Source of the DNA: Diadema setosum
Lineage: Eukaryota > Echinodermata > Echinoidea > Diadematoida > Diadematidae
Assembly: GCF_964275005.1 (NCBI RefSeq)
Contig: NC_092705.1
Location: forward strand, 9,102,641-9,166,640
Length of the DNA stretch: 64,000 bases
Reading direction: 5' to 3'
In this document: positions 12,184-25,000 of the stretch, piece after piece
Layout: each line of letters starts with the position of its first letter
Numbering within the stretch: position 1 is the stretch's first letter
The notes under the pieces: generated by a model
Told to the model about the DNA's origin: nothing
The model's database searches: none
The model's input: only the letters and a program-made list of their open reading frames with translations
Position numbers and translations under genes: made by a program

Positions 12184-12441
12184 TCGTTATTCCGAAGGTT
12201 CGTTTTTCCGAAAATGCAATAAGGTTCGTTAATCTGAAACACATATAAATTTCCTATATAATTCATTATAGATTTTCTTTCATCCGAAAATTAAATCAGG
12301 TTCGTTATCCGAACATTAATTTTGTGCCTTTGTCCCGAAGGTTCGCTATTCCGAAGGTTTGTTAATCCGATAATGAAATAAAGTTCGTTATTATGAAGCT
12401 TCGCTTATCCGCAAATGTGATAAGGTTCGTTATTCCGAAGA
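12184..12441. repeat. Degenerate tandem repeat of TTCGTTATTCCGAAGG units
   Basis: Units of roughly 35-45 bases built on 'ggttcgttattccgaaggtt' and 'cgttaatccgaaaatgaaat' occur about six times with divergence. Each unit contains short inverted motifs (ttcg and cgaa). A poly-A run and then a T-run/G-run follow. Confidence 0.6.
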
Positions 12442-14157
12442 TTTGTTTATTCCCAAACGAAATTATGATCAATAATAAAAAAAAAAAAAATGAAATAAAA
12501 GAACTCTCAGAATTACTAACCTTTTCGTATCTCTTGTTTACTGCATGGTCCCGAACATTATTTACAGCACATAGCCGGTGCACGGCTACACATTCCATTG
12601 ATTGTTTCTATTTTTTCTTTTTTTCTTTTTTTTTTTTTGGGGGGGGGGGGGGTGTATTGTCGTTGTTTGTTTGCTTACTGTTTGCTAGGTTGTTTGTCTG
12701 TTTGGTTGGTTTGTTGTTTGTTTGTTTTTTATTTGATAGATTTTGAATAATTGCATGTGCTGAAGTTGCTGCAGAGTGCTTTGTACTCTCCTGGAATGCA
12801 GTTGTTTGTGATCGTTGGAAAATGTTAGGCCCCTATATTAATTGCAACTGTATGCGACTTCAGTACCCTTCATCAATGAATGGATTAAAGTTACCTTTGT
12901 TTATTGCAAAATGGTTGGCACTGGTATTAAAATATGTGGAAGTTTTATATTTCCATAACAAAAGATTTGCAACAATCTATCTTAACAGCTTTGCAAGAAT
13001 GCGCAAAGAAACATACAAAATGTCGACAATTCTTTGTTTTATGTCAGGGTGGCAGTTGCATAGCTGTCGATAATTCAACTATGTTTTCTTTAATCATGAT
13101 GAATTCTCAATGATTTTAGTATTTGTTGTCATCGCGGACACATCGCTGTCACAATATTTCTGCTTTGTTTTTGTTAGTCACAGGCGGTGATTTATGACGA
13201 CGAGGCCCACTGTCTGCCACATCAAATCAAATGCCGAACGAGTCTCTGAAAATCAAGACGAAATTAAAAACGCGAAACGAGCGGAGCGGAGCGGAGGGGT
13301 CTGGGGGGTGGGTCGGAGGGTCGGGGTTGCATATTTGGTGTATGTGAGGCTATGCGCATTCTCTTCATTACTTTCGGTAGCCAGAGCCCTCTTTCACAGC
13401 GCTACGCCCAAACTAAAATTCAAAACATCCCCTCCCCAGCTGCTCCTCGAGGAAAATATGCGGTAAATGTCACGTTCTTAGAAAGTAAATTACACATGAA
13501 ATGTACCAAGCATGCCCCGCCGCAATGGGCAAAGTTGACATTCGCCGCACTGTTCACATTCCAAACTAAAATGAGAGATGGTACGTATAGTGGCGTTACA
13601 CGCCGTTTGGAACCAGACAAAGGGGGAGTTTAGGAAATTTGAGAGCGGGAGGAGATAACGTCGGGAAGCATCATAATGAGTTCAGATTTGAAGAAGGAGA
13701 GAGAGAGAGACCGACAGACCCATCGCAGAGACAGAGATTGAGATTTAAAGGAAGGAAAAGGGGCAAAATCTAAAGTGGTACGAGGAGAGAGAGGGAGATG
13801 GAGAGAAGATGTAAGATAGCTAAAAAAGACGAGTGGAAGAAAAGAAGAGAATGAAAGAGTAAGGGTAATGACGAAGTTTTGGAATGGATGAGAGATAATA
13901 GAGATTAGGCAGCTTATAAAAAGTGATCGCAATGTATATGATTCGACTGCAGGAAGAAAAAGAAAGAAACAGAGCAAAACAGAGGAGGGGAAGTGTTTGT
14001 GAATGTATGACATGGATGAAACATGCATGAAGGGTAAATAATTGACACAAACCTAAGACACAAACACTTAGAAGAATGCAATGGCGGTGACTTCATGTAA
14101 CGAGGGGGGAGGAGCAAATCACCGAATGCGAAATGATTATGAAAAATGACGCCACGC
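12442..14157. other. Interval of low-complexity DNA without a supported gene
   Basis: It includes a T-run passing directly into a G-run (about 12607-12652), a GTTT-rich stretch to 12735, a CpG-bearing patch around 13240-13340 (gagcggagcggagcgg) and a purine-rich patch at 13640-13990. The open frames read through these biased tracts and show no recognisable domain. Confidence 0.45.
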
Positions 14158-14600
14158 ATGGGAGGGAGCGCAGCGACCGAGCAAGGGGAGGGCGTGGGAC
14201 AGGTTTATCTTCTGCCCTACGAGGGAACTGTTGCAATTTTAGAATCGAAATTCAACAATCTGGTGCACACTTTTGATGGACAATTTGCAAAATTTTCAAT
14301 TAAAACTAGGTTTTAAAAAGAATGATATTCAAGGACAATGTGAATGACTTATAGATCGTGGTAATTGTCACCTTTTGACCTGCGTGTGCGTTTTAATTGT
14401 GTAGGGCCCCTAAAGTTTATGGAGTTGGCTAGGAAGGGGGGGGGGGAGCGGTGGGAAGGTGTACCCTCCCTCCTCTCTCTTACGAGAGAGCTTTTACTTT
14501 TTTTTTAGAATTGAACTTCTGGTGCATACTTTTGGTGGAATATTTGAAAAGTTTTCACACAAGAATTTGTAATCTTTTGAACGCATATGCAAACTCTATC
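14158..14600. repeat. Diverged direct duplication
   Basis: The segment at about 14215-14320 (tacgagggaact, 'ttagaatcgaaattcaacaa', 'ctggtgcacacttttgatgg') is repeated at about 14480-14585 (tacgagagagct, 'tagaattgaacttctggtgc', 'atacttttggtgg'), some 270 bases apart. The copies are substantially diverged. They may be one dispersed repeat inserted twice or an old tandem duplication. Confidence 0.5.
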
Positions 14601-15430
14601 AGAAATGCTTAAAAAATAGTAAAATTCGCCGCCTGTGATGTTGTCGTGGTTATGCTTGCTGCTCACAGCAACTCACATCTCCTACGTAATATACTCACTC
14701 CCCCACACACACGCACGCACACACAGACGTATACCCACAGCTGATCAACACATGCACATACACACGTCATTAAAAAAAAAGAAAGAAAGAAGAATGATGC
14801 ACACACAGGCACACAAACAAACAAGCAAACAAACAATTAAGATATAAAAACAGACTACCGATAATTTCGGTCTCCATGTTTGGTAGAATTTTCGAGAATG
14901 TTTCTTTTCGTTTGTTTGTTGTCAATCATTTAAGCTTACGCGTTTCATCTATAGTCATATCCATTATGAACCTCACCTCTTTCTGTTTGTTGTACTTTGA
15001 TTTTGTTTTTGCTTCCTGCAGTCGAAGCAATTAATTGCAATCCCTTTTCATAATCCGCGTAATCTCTTAATTAGCTATCCATTCCAACCATTAACTTCTT
15101 CGTTACCGAATATTATCATCTCTATAAATACCATGCACCACCTCCATTCTTGTCCATATATTCTTCACTTCCACTTCATCATCACACCCTGAGATGATAA
15201 AGTCGCGGAATAAGATACCTAATGCTTAACCTTTTCTGTTCCAGGGACTTTGGACAGTAATATGGGATTGTCTGTGTCAATCGGCACCAAAAGTACACAA
15301 AATGGTTAAGTGATGCGCATTAATATTCCACCCAATATGCACTAATCCGGGAACAAGTGTACCCTCTTCATCCCTTGCGCTCCGAAAAAGGTAGCTCTCA
15401 TAATCCGTCGTTATAATTACTTGGGACATC

Positions 15431-15522
15431 TGTGTGTGTGAGTGTGTGTGTGTGTGCGTGTGTGTGTGTGTGTGCGTGCGTGTGTGTGTGTGTGTATTCG
15501 TGTGTGTGTGTGTTTGTGTGCT
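15431..15522. repeat. (TG)n microsatellite
   Basis: A nearly pure TG array with occasional C interruptions. The valine/cysteine-rich frame through it is an artefact of the repeat. Confidence 0.9.
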
Positions 15523-15848
15523 GTTCGTTTGTCTCTCTAATTTAACTCGGAAAGCTTGTCTGCTCTTCGTGGGTGGATATTACTTATGCTTCGGGCGCAC
15601 GCGCTGCAGCACTTGGCAGACTTTTATTCCTGTTTGCACACCTTATAATGTAGCTCCTTTTCGTGTCCCAGAAACACTATTTTCAAATGCCAAGTGCAGA
15701 TCTTACATACCCGAGCCATTATAATGGCACTCTTGGTCCATTATTGCAATGTGGACATTATGAACGTGGGATGAGATTATTATGATATAGACCAAATCGT
15801 TGTCAAGACCTTGCTCCGAGATCAAGTTCCCTCTTCATCTTTCTCTAC

Positions 15849-15909
<61 letters not shown>

Positions 15910-15932
15910 TAATTATATATATATTATATCTA
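15849..15932. repeat. (TA)n microsatellite
   Basis: About 60 bases of uninterrupted TA followed by degenerate TA and then TCTC repeats. It is self-complementary, so open frames appear on both strands; neither is a gene. Confidence 0.9.
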
Positions 15933-16799
15933 TCTCTCTCTCTCTCACTGTTTCTCCCGGTCTTCCTACATTTTGTTCTTGAATCTGTCTCATGTATTGA
16001 CCAATTGTGTGTGTGCGTGTTTTTTTTTTTCATTTATTTGATTGCCTATAAGGACATAGGTATGCTTTATTTTGCTTCGTGACAAGTATTATACTCGTTA
16101 TCTTGTTACTATATTGCAACTTCGAAAAGTAGAATGAAATTAACTAAAAATCAAATGAGCTAATCACTTGATTCTTATGTGCTCTAGTCTTCAAAAAGAC
16201 AATTTCTGCAAACAAAAGATATCTATATCCAAACTGTAATTTGATGTAAAAATCGATCTTATGCGTAAATTCTTCACTGGAGTATTTTTATTACGAATGT
16301 TTATACATGGAATCTACATACAACAAGTCTCGATCAAAAGACGTTATTCAAACAAATTGTCCACAATTTTGAAGCTATTTCCTTTTAAAGATATTAGACA
16401 ATCGTCTCCACTTTTTTAATGAATAGTGAATTGAAAGATATAAACATGTACATGGTTATATAAACCTCAACAACATACAGAATCTGCCATCCGTATATTT
16501 TATTGACATCTTTGCATTAAAGCCATTGTCGCCGGAATAAAGAACTCCTTCGTAGATGACGATTGTGATAGATGACACACAATGGGTAAAGTCGGTCCCT
16601 TTGACCCTGACCATTTTAACCTCGACTGCACTGTTTGTCTATGGCCGTCAGAGCTAAAAACACGACTCGTGCGAGTTGCGAATCAGTTCTCTCCGTAGTG
16701 GCCATTAAACTCTTGGCCTGATAAGTTATCTACCGTAGATTGAGAGTTATCGACGACAAGAAAACAGACATGAATGAACAGAATAAACACTGTACTCAA

Positions 16800-17373
16800 C
16801 TCATGCCATAGATCTTATTTCATTTCATTTATATGCAGATGACACCTCACTTCTTGTCTACCATAATGATGTCAATATTTTGTGTTATTTTTAAACAGAA
16901 ATTTTTCTCAAGTGTGTAATTGGTTCAGGTACAATAAGCTCACTTTGAATATAAGTAAAATATGTGGATCTCCTTTTAATTTTGTATTATTGTGTTCAAA
17001 GTACATATAATATATTGATCATGAATAATATGGCATATATCGGGTTGTTGTTGTTTTTTTAAATCATCATTTATAATGATTATAATAAGATCGCGGGGTT
17101 TTGCAATATAACAAGCCTATTCTGGCTTTCTACGCACACACCATTTCCGATCAACTACACACACAGAATAATTATATCAAGCCTGTGTTCTTTATGTACC
17201 TTTGTTGTCTTCCCCATGTCGTTTTTTTTTTTTCCTTTTTCATAATCCCACGTTGTTTAGTCAATGTCTTCATTGTTTTATATTTACACTTTTGTACTTA
17301 ATTTGCTCATATTCACATGTATTTTTGTATTTATATATCGAATCGGAAATAAAGATAGAATTGAACTGAATTG
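16800..17373 (+). mobile_element. Truncated LINE with reverse-transcriptase YADD box
   Basis: Around 16828-16890 the plus strand reads HLYADDTSLLVYHNDVN, the catalytic YADD box of non-LTR reverse transcriptases. Further on it reads NWFRYNKLTLNISK, resembling the W-F-x-x-N-K-L-x-L-N block that follows it in CR1/L2/jockey-type elements. The copy lacks the rest of ORF2, is interrupted by stops, and ends with AATAAA and a short TTGAA-type tail near 17347-17373. It is a dead 5'-truncated insertion; the exact clade is unassigned. Confidence 0.75.
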
Positions 17374-18958
17374 TGCATGTTTCATCCTCTTCCGAACTGA
17401 GTCATCAACACTCCGGGTTGCATATTCCGGTTCGGTTTTCTTGCAAAAAGAATTTAGACTTTAGGTTCACTTTGCTTATATGTGATTGCTCAGATGTTAT
17501 CGATATCGTAACAATTAATTCTATTGTGGTTACCAAAAGTATCAATATAAATATTACATAGTTTCTAGTAATTTTTATTTAGATATATCCTGATTACAGT
17601 TATTCACATAATATATATTCCATTAGTTCTTAGAAACCAATTTCTGTGGTTTGAAGCTGTAGCTACATGTAGTTCTTATGTAATTTTCAATATCTTTTGT
17701 TGTTTATAGCATAAAATTGCTTGTTTTGTTTACAGAATTTCCAAAGGATTCTTTAGTTGCTTACTATGTACCTGATCTTGATATTGGGAACACATTTGAG
17801 AAGCTTCCACAATTTTAGTTTCTCTCTCAAATGAGCAATTTTCCGATGTTGTGCATATTTATCATTTTGACCAGCTCCGTCCAAACTCCAATTAAAAAAA
17901 AAAAAAAAGCTGTCAAAATTAAGAGGTGCCATTTTAAAGATGGTAAAATACAGTACTTGATTGGTATAACTGTCCTTTCAATTTTTCACTTTATACAGCA
18001 AGGGTTGTTACAACATAAAATAGCTTATTTTAGTCATTTATGACTAAATTAATTCAGACTTCGTTATATCAAAGCCATTGCTACATTCTTGTTCAATCTT
18101 TACGCATCGAGAGTCTTATTTCAATCTAAAGAATACTAATTCTCATATATGAAAGTGAAATATATCAGAAATAAGACTATGACCATGTAAAATAATATGA
18201 TGAAGACTAACGTTTGTCAGTTTTTCTTTTCCGATTAAAGCTTGTTAACCGCTTCACTAAAATATGACATTGTTATAATCTTGATGACATTCATAATTGT
18301 CATTACTGACACTGTCATCATCGTTATTACCTTCATATCATCATAAACACTTTAACAATCATCATTATTACAATTATATTACAATCAGACATGTATTTCT
18401 AATCATCATCATCATGTTAATCATAACTCACGATAATTGCCAACACCAATACCAACCATCATCTCCCTCACAAACACCATCAACAATTTCTTCAGTATCT
18501 TTATCATCAGCATCATCATCACTGTCACCATCACCACTGAGGTCAGTACATGTATCAGTTGCTATTACCAATGCAGTCACGATGTCTTAAACCACTTCAT
18601 CAAAACACATATCTCGTTTCCAATCATGTAACAGATACCTCCACAGTGAAAACGCATGTATACAATTCTTAGCAATGAGTGCTTACATTAACCCTTAAAA
18701 AAAAAAAAAAAGAGAGGAAATATTCCCACGAATTTCCAACTCCTTTCATAGAAAGCACTGACAAGGTCAACTGCAGTGTTTGAGAAAGCACTGGTAAGAT
18801 TCTAAAGCTTTCCTGCAGATAAATACGAAAGCACATAGCCAAAATTTGCCAAGATGACATAGGTAATATAAATATGATGCTGATGCCACGTTTATGAAAC
18901 AATACAAGACAATAAGAAGCTCACACTGATTTAATGTCATTTAAAAAGACAAATAGTC
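17374..18958. other. Interval without a supported gene
   Basis: AT-rich, with ATC/ATT trinucleotide-rich DNA at about 18290-18560 that yields serine/threonine/isoleucine-rich spurious frames. Nothing else recognisable. Confidence 0.5.
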
Positions 18959-18964
18959 TTTATT
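18959..18964 (-). terminator. Candidate poly(A) signal for IFT80
   Basis: AATAAA on the minus strand is the first exact hexamer I found downstream of the IFT80 stop, about 3.1 kb away. A 3' UTR of that length is plausible but unproven; variant hexamers nearer the stop could be used instead. Confidence 0.25.
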
Positions 18965-21900
18965 CTGTACATCATTATTATACACACGTGGATCAATACA
19001 CTCAAGCTGGCTACATTATATACAATTCATTACCCTTTTTTGTAGTACATTTTACAGAAATACTTACATTATCATTATTTTTTTTACATGGACAGATTCA
19101 AGGCAGTTTAAGAAAATATTGAATTGAAAGAGACTATAAAGAATGTACAATTTTGAAGTACACTTAAGTTTAAACTAAATTTGGTTACTGCAGCATCTGA
19201 CAACTTTAGTTTCTGCTGCTAAATGATGAATCATAAATTCTAAGGACCACAACACAAAGTATGTTGTTATAACGTGATGTTGATGTTTGTGGGGAAACCC
19301 CAATTTTCCTTGATGCTAAAAGGAAGTATCTCTGCCATGAATGAATCCAAACATTACTTTCCCCCATAAGTGAAAGTGATGAAATAACCTGGGGCCTGTT
19401 TCATACAGATTGAGCGTAAGTTGCAATCAATCGCAACTTGTGTTTCATAAGCAACTTTGCGATTGATCGCAAGTAACACTCAATCTACTGAAATTTTTCT
19501 TGAAATCAAGCAAAAGTGTCTTTATGAAACAGGACTTCTGCTCAATATTGAACTTACTCTTGATTCACCGAGTTATGCTAAATTAAATTGAGCATAAGAT
19601 CAATCGCAACTCTTTATGAAACAGGCCCCTGTACTCATTACAGTGGGAACTTGTGAAAGTTAGTGTTTTAGGGGAGATGTTTCCCCTGTTCATATTCAAC
19701 TGCATTAAAAAACAAATAAAAACACACGGCTCAAACAAACAAATCCTGCATTTCATCTATGGCATGCTAGTAAAGCAGTAGTTTAAAATACTACATGCTC
19801 TGATTTAACAATTAAGTGCTGTTCATCGAAACTGCCTAAGGTTTGCAAGAGGATAACTACACCCAGGTATACACTGAGTGGGAAGATCTAGCTTGCTCTT
19901 GTATCACCTCCCTGCTCTCACACTGCCAGATTTAAAATCTATCTTGCATGTCAGACGTAGTTGAGGATTAAAATATCTTGTATCACAAGATACGAAGAAG
20001 AGGTGAAGACATTTGATACATTTCCTGTATTTCTAGTTGAGTGTCTGTCGAGTCAACTGGCTTTGCGGATAAAAACAAAACAAATTAAATCTTGCATTTG
20101 AGTCTAACATATGCTGTCTTTACATACCCTCAAAAAAAATATCAGTATCAACAATACGGTCAAAATGATATATGATATTTAATATAAGGGAGATCTTACA
20201 GATACATTTGTATCAAGATACATGTCCTAATTACAGAAGAGTCAGAGAGTCATGGTCAGATATTGCAGATTTATGATTCATTGGGTGATGTACTTCCCCA
20301 CAATTTTGCAATCATCGAGGACAATAAATAAATCATGAAATATCTGCATGCTTGCCGCATTCATATTGGCATAAGAATGAATATTTTTGTGTGTTGTCAG
20401 ATCTGCAAATACAATCCGACTCGTGAAATATCTGAAAAGTAAAAACCTCGCAAAGTATATGGCATATACAATACTATCAATGTCCATTCATCTTGCCTAA
20501 TGACATAATCAAGCCATTCTAAAGCCACTGGATGAAACCTTTGACCATGTAAGAAAATATGAGAAAATACAAAGAACACTCAATTATTGTAATACTAAAC
20601 AATGCGACCAACATTCAATTCTGCAGTTTGAATACCCCCCACCATGCAAATGTCAAATTCATTTCAAATGTGAGAAAATTGATAGGGCTTGCAAATGGTG
20701 CTTCAGCCTGTTGCCACAAGCACATAAGCGCACAAACATTAAAATACACACTGGTCCCATGAAAATAATATCCTGTCTTTCAATGTGAGATCATTATAAA
20801 CTTATTAGGCTGAGTGTACTAGCCATGACCTGCCAAACATCAAGATCTCCATTTTCTTACAAATATCAATAACTTCATATTAAAGCAAAAATAAACACGG
20901 AACATGAGAAGGCCTCAAACAAGGTGATACTCATTTTTCACTTATCATAATGAATAGATCCTGTATCCAGAGAACAATCAGTGTAATATCTTCCAAGTAT
21001 GTGGTCTATCACTTTTCAACTAGTTTTATGCACAATTATGGTATGCTGCCCTCTACTGGCAGGAATTGTGCTAGAAGGGAATTGTACTCCTACACATTCA
21101 GCCTGTATCTCATCAGTCAAACATCCAGCGATACAACACAGGGACAGAATAAATCATCATAAGAAGTGGTGACGGAGGGGATTTTGCTATGGAAAGCAAT
21201 TAGTTTGGAATGTCAGTCTGTTAGCCATGTAGACAACTGGGTGGACTTCATGAAGTGTTTAGTCAGATTTTTTTTTTTTTTTTGGACAAACTGTTATAAG
21301 CTAAGGAAATCCTTGCATCTGATTGGCTGAGAGCAAATTTTGTTGGACAAATTTGTCGAGCAGAACATCGGGCAAAACACATCATGAAATGCCCGCCCTG
21401 GTTGACGTGTGGCTGGATGGATCATGATGAACAGTGTTTGGTGCAACAAGTAGTGAAGTACACGATAATGTGGATGCAAGAGTCGCGGCTTTTTGAGACG
21501 CTTTGATTTGGCCAATCACAGGACTGCTTTCAATAATTCCTGGCCCTATGCTAACTCTACGCCCTGGACAAGCCTTACCCTCTCTTTCTCTTGGGCGTCC
21601 ATGGCAATGCTTGTCACAAATTAATAAACCACATTGGACACCTGCAAACTATATTCCTCCAACAGGACAGGGCTTCACAGTCCTGGACCATCAGACGGAG
21701 TAATTACCGTAATTCCAAAGAGCTAATGAGAATAGAAATAGTGACTGCGTTTTATAACCCTTGGATATAAGTGAGGCTAGGATACCCTTTTAGACCTAGT
21801 AATTGGTGGGAGTAAGGAAATATTTTAGCAGTGAGAGTATACGTGTACAATGTGACCTCTGACCTCTTGACTCCAGTGAAGTTCTTTGCATCACTGATTT

Positions 21901-22068
21901 CTATCTTTCCGTCCATACCAGGGAATTTTTTTACACTGGGACTTTCTCCAAATGCTGGCCCCTTTGGTGGTGGACCGGTAGGGCAGGTTGCACTGGGCAC
22001 CACCAAGGCAGAGAGGTCGCCAGAGGTCAGGGTTGGATTTGCTGGGACTTCACTGTTTTCTCTTTCCT
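18965..22068 (-). other. IFT80 3' UTR or intergenic DNA
   Basis: No splice-bounded exon is visible on either strand. A MITE lies inside (19391-19629). The first few hundred bases downstream of the IFT80 stop at 22069 must be 3' UTR; how far it extends cannot be read from sequence alone. Confidence 0.4.
19391..19629. repeat. Palindromic MITE, GGGGCCTGTTTCAT family
   Basis: The left end ggggcctgtttcat and the right end atgaaacaggcccc are exact inverted copies. Several internal 'ttgcgattgatcgcaa'-type segments and an internal 'tttatgaaacagg' suggest a multi-hairpin or composite element. If the IFT80 3' UTR runs to 18.96 kb, this hairpin lies within the transcript. Confidence 0.75.
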
Positions 22069-25000
22069 CTATCTAGCCCCGCCCCTTTCTCTCTCCTTCT
22101 GGTACTCTGCATCAATTTTAGCTTGGATGTTCTCCCAGTCTACTTCCACCTGAAGACAGAGGGCAAAAAGATGAAAAGAAAACAAATGAAATTCATAAAT
22201 ACAACACACGAAATCCACATGTGGGTAGTAAAAACAAATCTGGTTCAAAATTCCATACATCATCAATTTCCATTAATCTGGTATTCAATTCCTACAGATA
22301 TTTGTTCCCGCAATAGCCTGTCTTCATTTAAAAAATTTTTGAAAATACACCTTTTAGCAAATCACACAGAGTCCATCCATCATATCAATTGTCTTAGGTT
22401 TTGTTTAGTTTAATTTACTGTAGTTTAGTTTTGTTTTGTTTGTTTTCTGTCCATGTCTACACTTTGCACTTTAGTCAATCATTTTGTGCATACTCATATA
22501 GAAGGGAACTTACTTTACAAGGACTTTCTGGCTTTATTCAAGTTCTCTTTTTAAATTTTCACAGATACATGTAAATGACCGATTATCTTTTTTTGTACAG
22601 TATTGTAAAATTCAATACTGTTGTATTGTTTTATCAGAAATATCAGAAATGAATAAATGTATTGAATTGAATTGAATTGAATTGAATTAAAAACAAACCA
22701 ACTAAACTAAACCAATCCCAAATCATGATGATCATTTACAGATGGTGATTGCTTGGGGTCATTCCCCTAGTCAGTCAATGTCACCAGGTCACACCGGTAT
22801 CAGAGATCATGCACGTAAAAGATCCTGCTTCATTCGTTCATTGCAAAGAGCACGGTGCATAACCTGGTGTGGTGGTCCGTCTCACATCCTAACTGGACCC
22901 ACCGGAAGACCAGCTAGTGCAGCTGAATATTGGCTATCCAGCCATCTTCTCAGATGGAAAAAATGAAACAAACAAACGGAGTACAAACTCACCCCTTGTG
23001 AGTACTGCAGGAATCTCTTGCTGGTCTCTTTCTTCTCAAAGCTGTCCAAAAACTGTTGCCTGAAGCCCAGGACAGTGTCAACATGTGTCTTGTACTTCAC
23101 TGCCAACTCCAGCGCTCTGTTTACGAAACACCACAACAAGATCACATTTGGATATACATGAGAACCGAGCACAAGATATATTTTCTCAACGGTTAAAAAA
23201 CTCTACTTATTCATTGTAAAATGATGGATTTCTAGGACTGTCCTGCAGCTATATCCCTCAAAATTGGAAGCAGAATATTAGGAATGTTTAATTCATTAAA
23301 GGTCTGTTGAAAAACTGAGCAAAGGAAATATGACCACAGGAGATTCAATAAACTTTCCTCTTTAAAACTTGCCACAAAGGTCCTGACTTTACAGAAAGAG
23401 AAGGAGAAACTGAGGAGAAAAAGAAACACAACAACAAACACCTTTCTTGAAAGCAAGAGATTATTAAGAAGAGAGGAGAAGATATGAGAAATGAGTTTTC
23501 TACAATTTGTCTGCTCTCTGTCCAAATGAAAAACACCTTTCTTGTCACAGTTTTCTGAATTCTGCGACTATATTGATTTATTTAGTTAATATCTTGAAGA
23601 CCATAGTCATATCTACTACCTTTAAAAGAAAAAAAATTTCCTTGAATTGTTCTGCTTCAATATGTTTGTTTTTATCTTTAAGAAAAAGAAGAGAGAAAGT
23701 GACAGAGATGGAGAGAAAGAATCCATGAACACTGCCCTCACCTGTCCCAGTTGTACAACTCAATGTTCATCATGATGGCACGGAAAGTGAGGTTGGCCTG
23801 CAGTAGGATCCCCTCGGCGTCCTGGGCGTTGCCGCAGAAGAGTGCCATCTCAGCGTTGCGCGCCTCCTTCACTGGCAACTCCTTGATGTGCAGGATGTAC
23901 TGCACTTTGTCGACCTGCGGCAGCAGGAAGTCAAAGGTCAGAGTTCGACGGTCACGAATGAGTAACAGTCACTGATCTCTAAAGGACGTATCTGGATATC
24001 TCACTGGCCCATTCATGCTGAACAAACAAGTGAAGCCGCCACGCTGCCATCTTACCAGGCACACTCTATGGGGATTTGCACGCATCTCCAAGCAGAGACT
24101 GTCACCAAGATCATGTGATGTCATGAGCTCCGCACACAAGTGTATGGGCAATGTCCATGGTAAGATGGCGGCGTGGTGGCTTCAAAGCGATTGCCCTGTG
24201 ACATATCCAGATACTCCCTTCAGAGATATGTGGTAACAGTCTCAAATATGAGATAATTATGGTTTGTGGGGACAATTCCCATGGTTTTCTCTCCCCACAT
24301 CCTCCTCCTTAAATATCCATGTTTCTCTCCACTACTGTATCAACCTAAATGGTATTTATATGCAGAGTAGAGGGATACATTTCTACTGTTTCAGCATTTA
24401 ATAATTCACCAAGATCTGTTTTCTACTTCAATTTTACCATGCTGTTTCACATTATGCATGTCAACAGATTGAGCAGCACATAAAGTTTCCCTTGTATCTG
24501 CTGGAAAAAAGGCTATACTTACGGCGTTGAGGGCAGCATATGCAATCTCTGCTGTGCCAAGTTCCTTGGCGTAGGCGGCCATTGTGGCAAGGCAACCCCA
24601 GAGGGCAGTATCCTGATGGATTTAAGGATAGCAGGAAAAGTAGGAAATGAAACCAGAAGACATAAAATGAATTGAGCATTAGTAAAATGCAATATCATTC
24701 CCATTTATTCATAATCCTTTGTCTTTTCCTCAGAGTATATTTGCAGTCTGAGTTAAGAGATTTTAATTCTTGTAAACAACCTAAGATGCTTTCCACAAAT
24801 GGTGCTACTTACGGACAAAGAAACCGTCATTTATTTTTTCTTAGGTGTACTTCTAATCAGCTAAAGAAGAACTTCAAAAATTATAGCGATATTTGCTGTT
24901 GTCACTGCTGAGCTTCATTGGGTCATATTGTCTTTCTTAACTCCCTAATCCAGGGGCGGATCCAGGGAGGACCGCAACCGGCGCACGCCCCCCCTTTATT

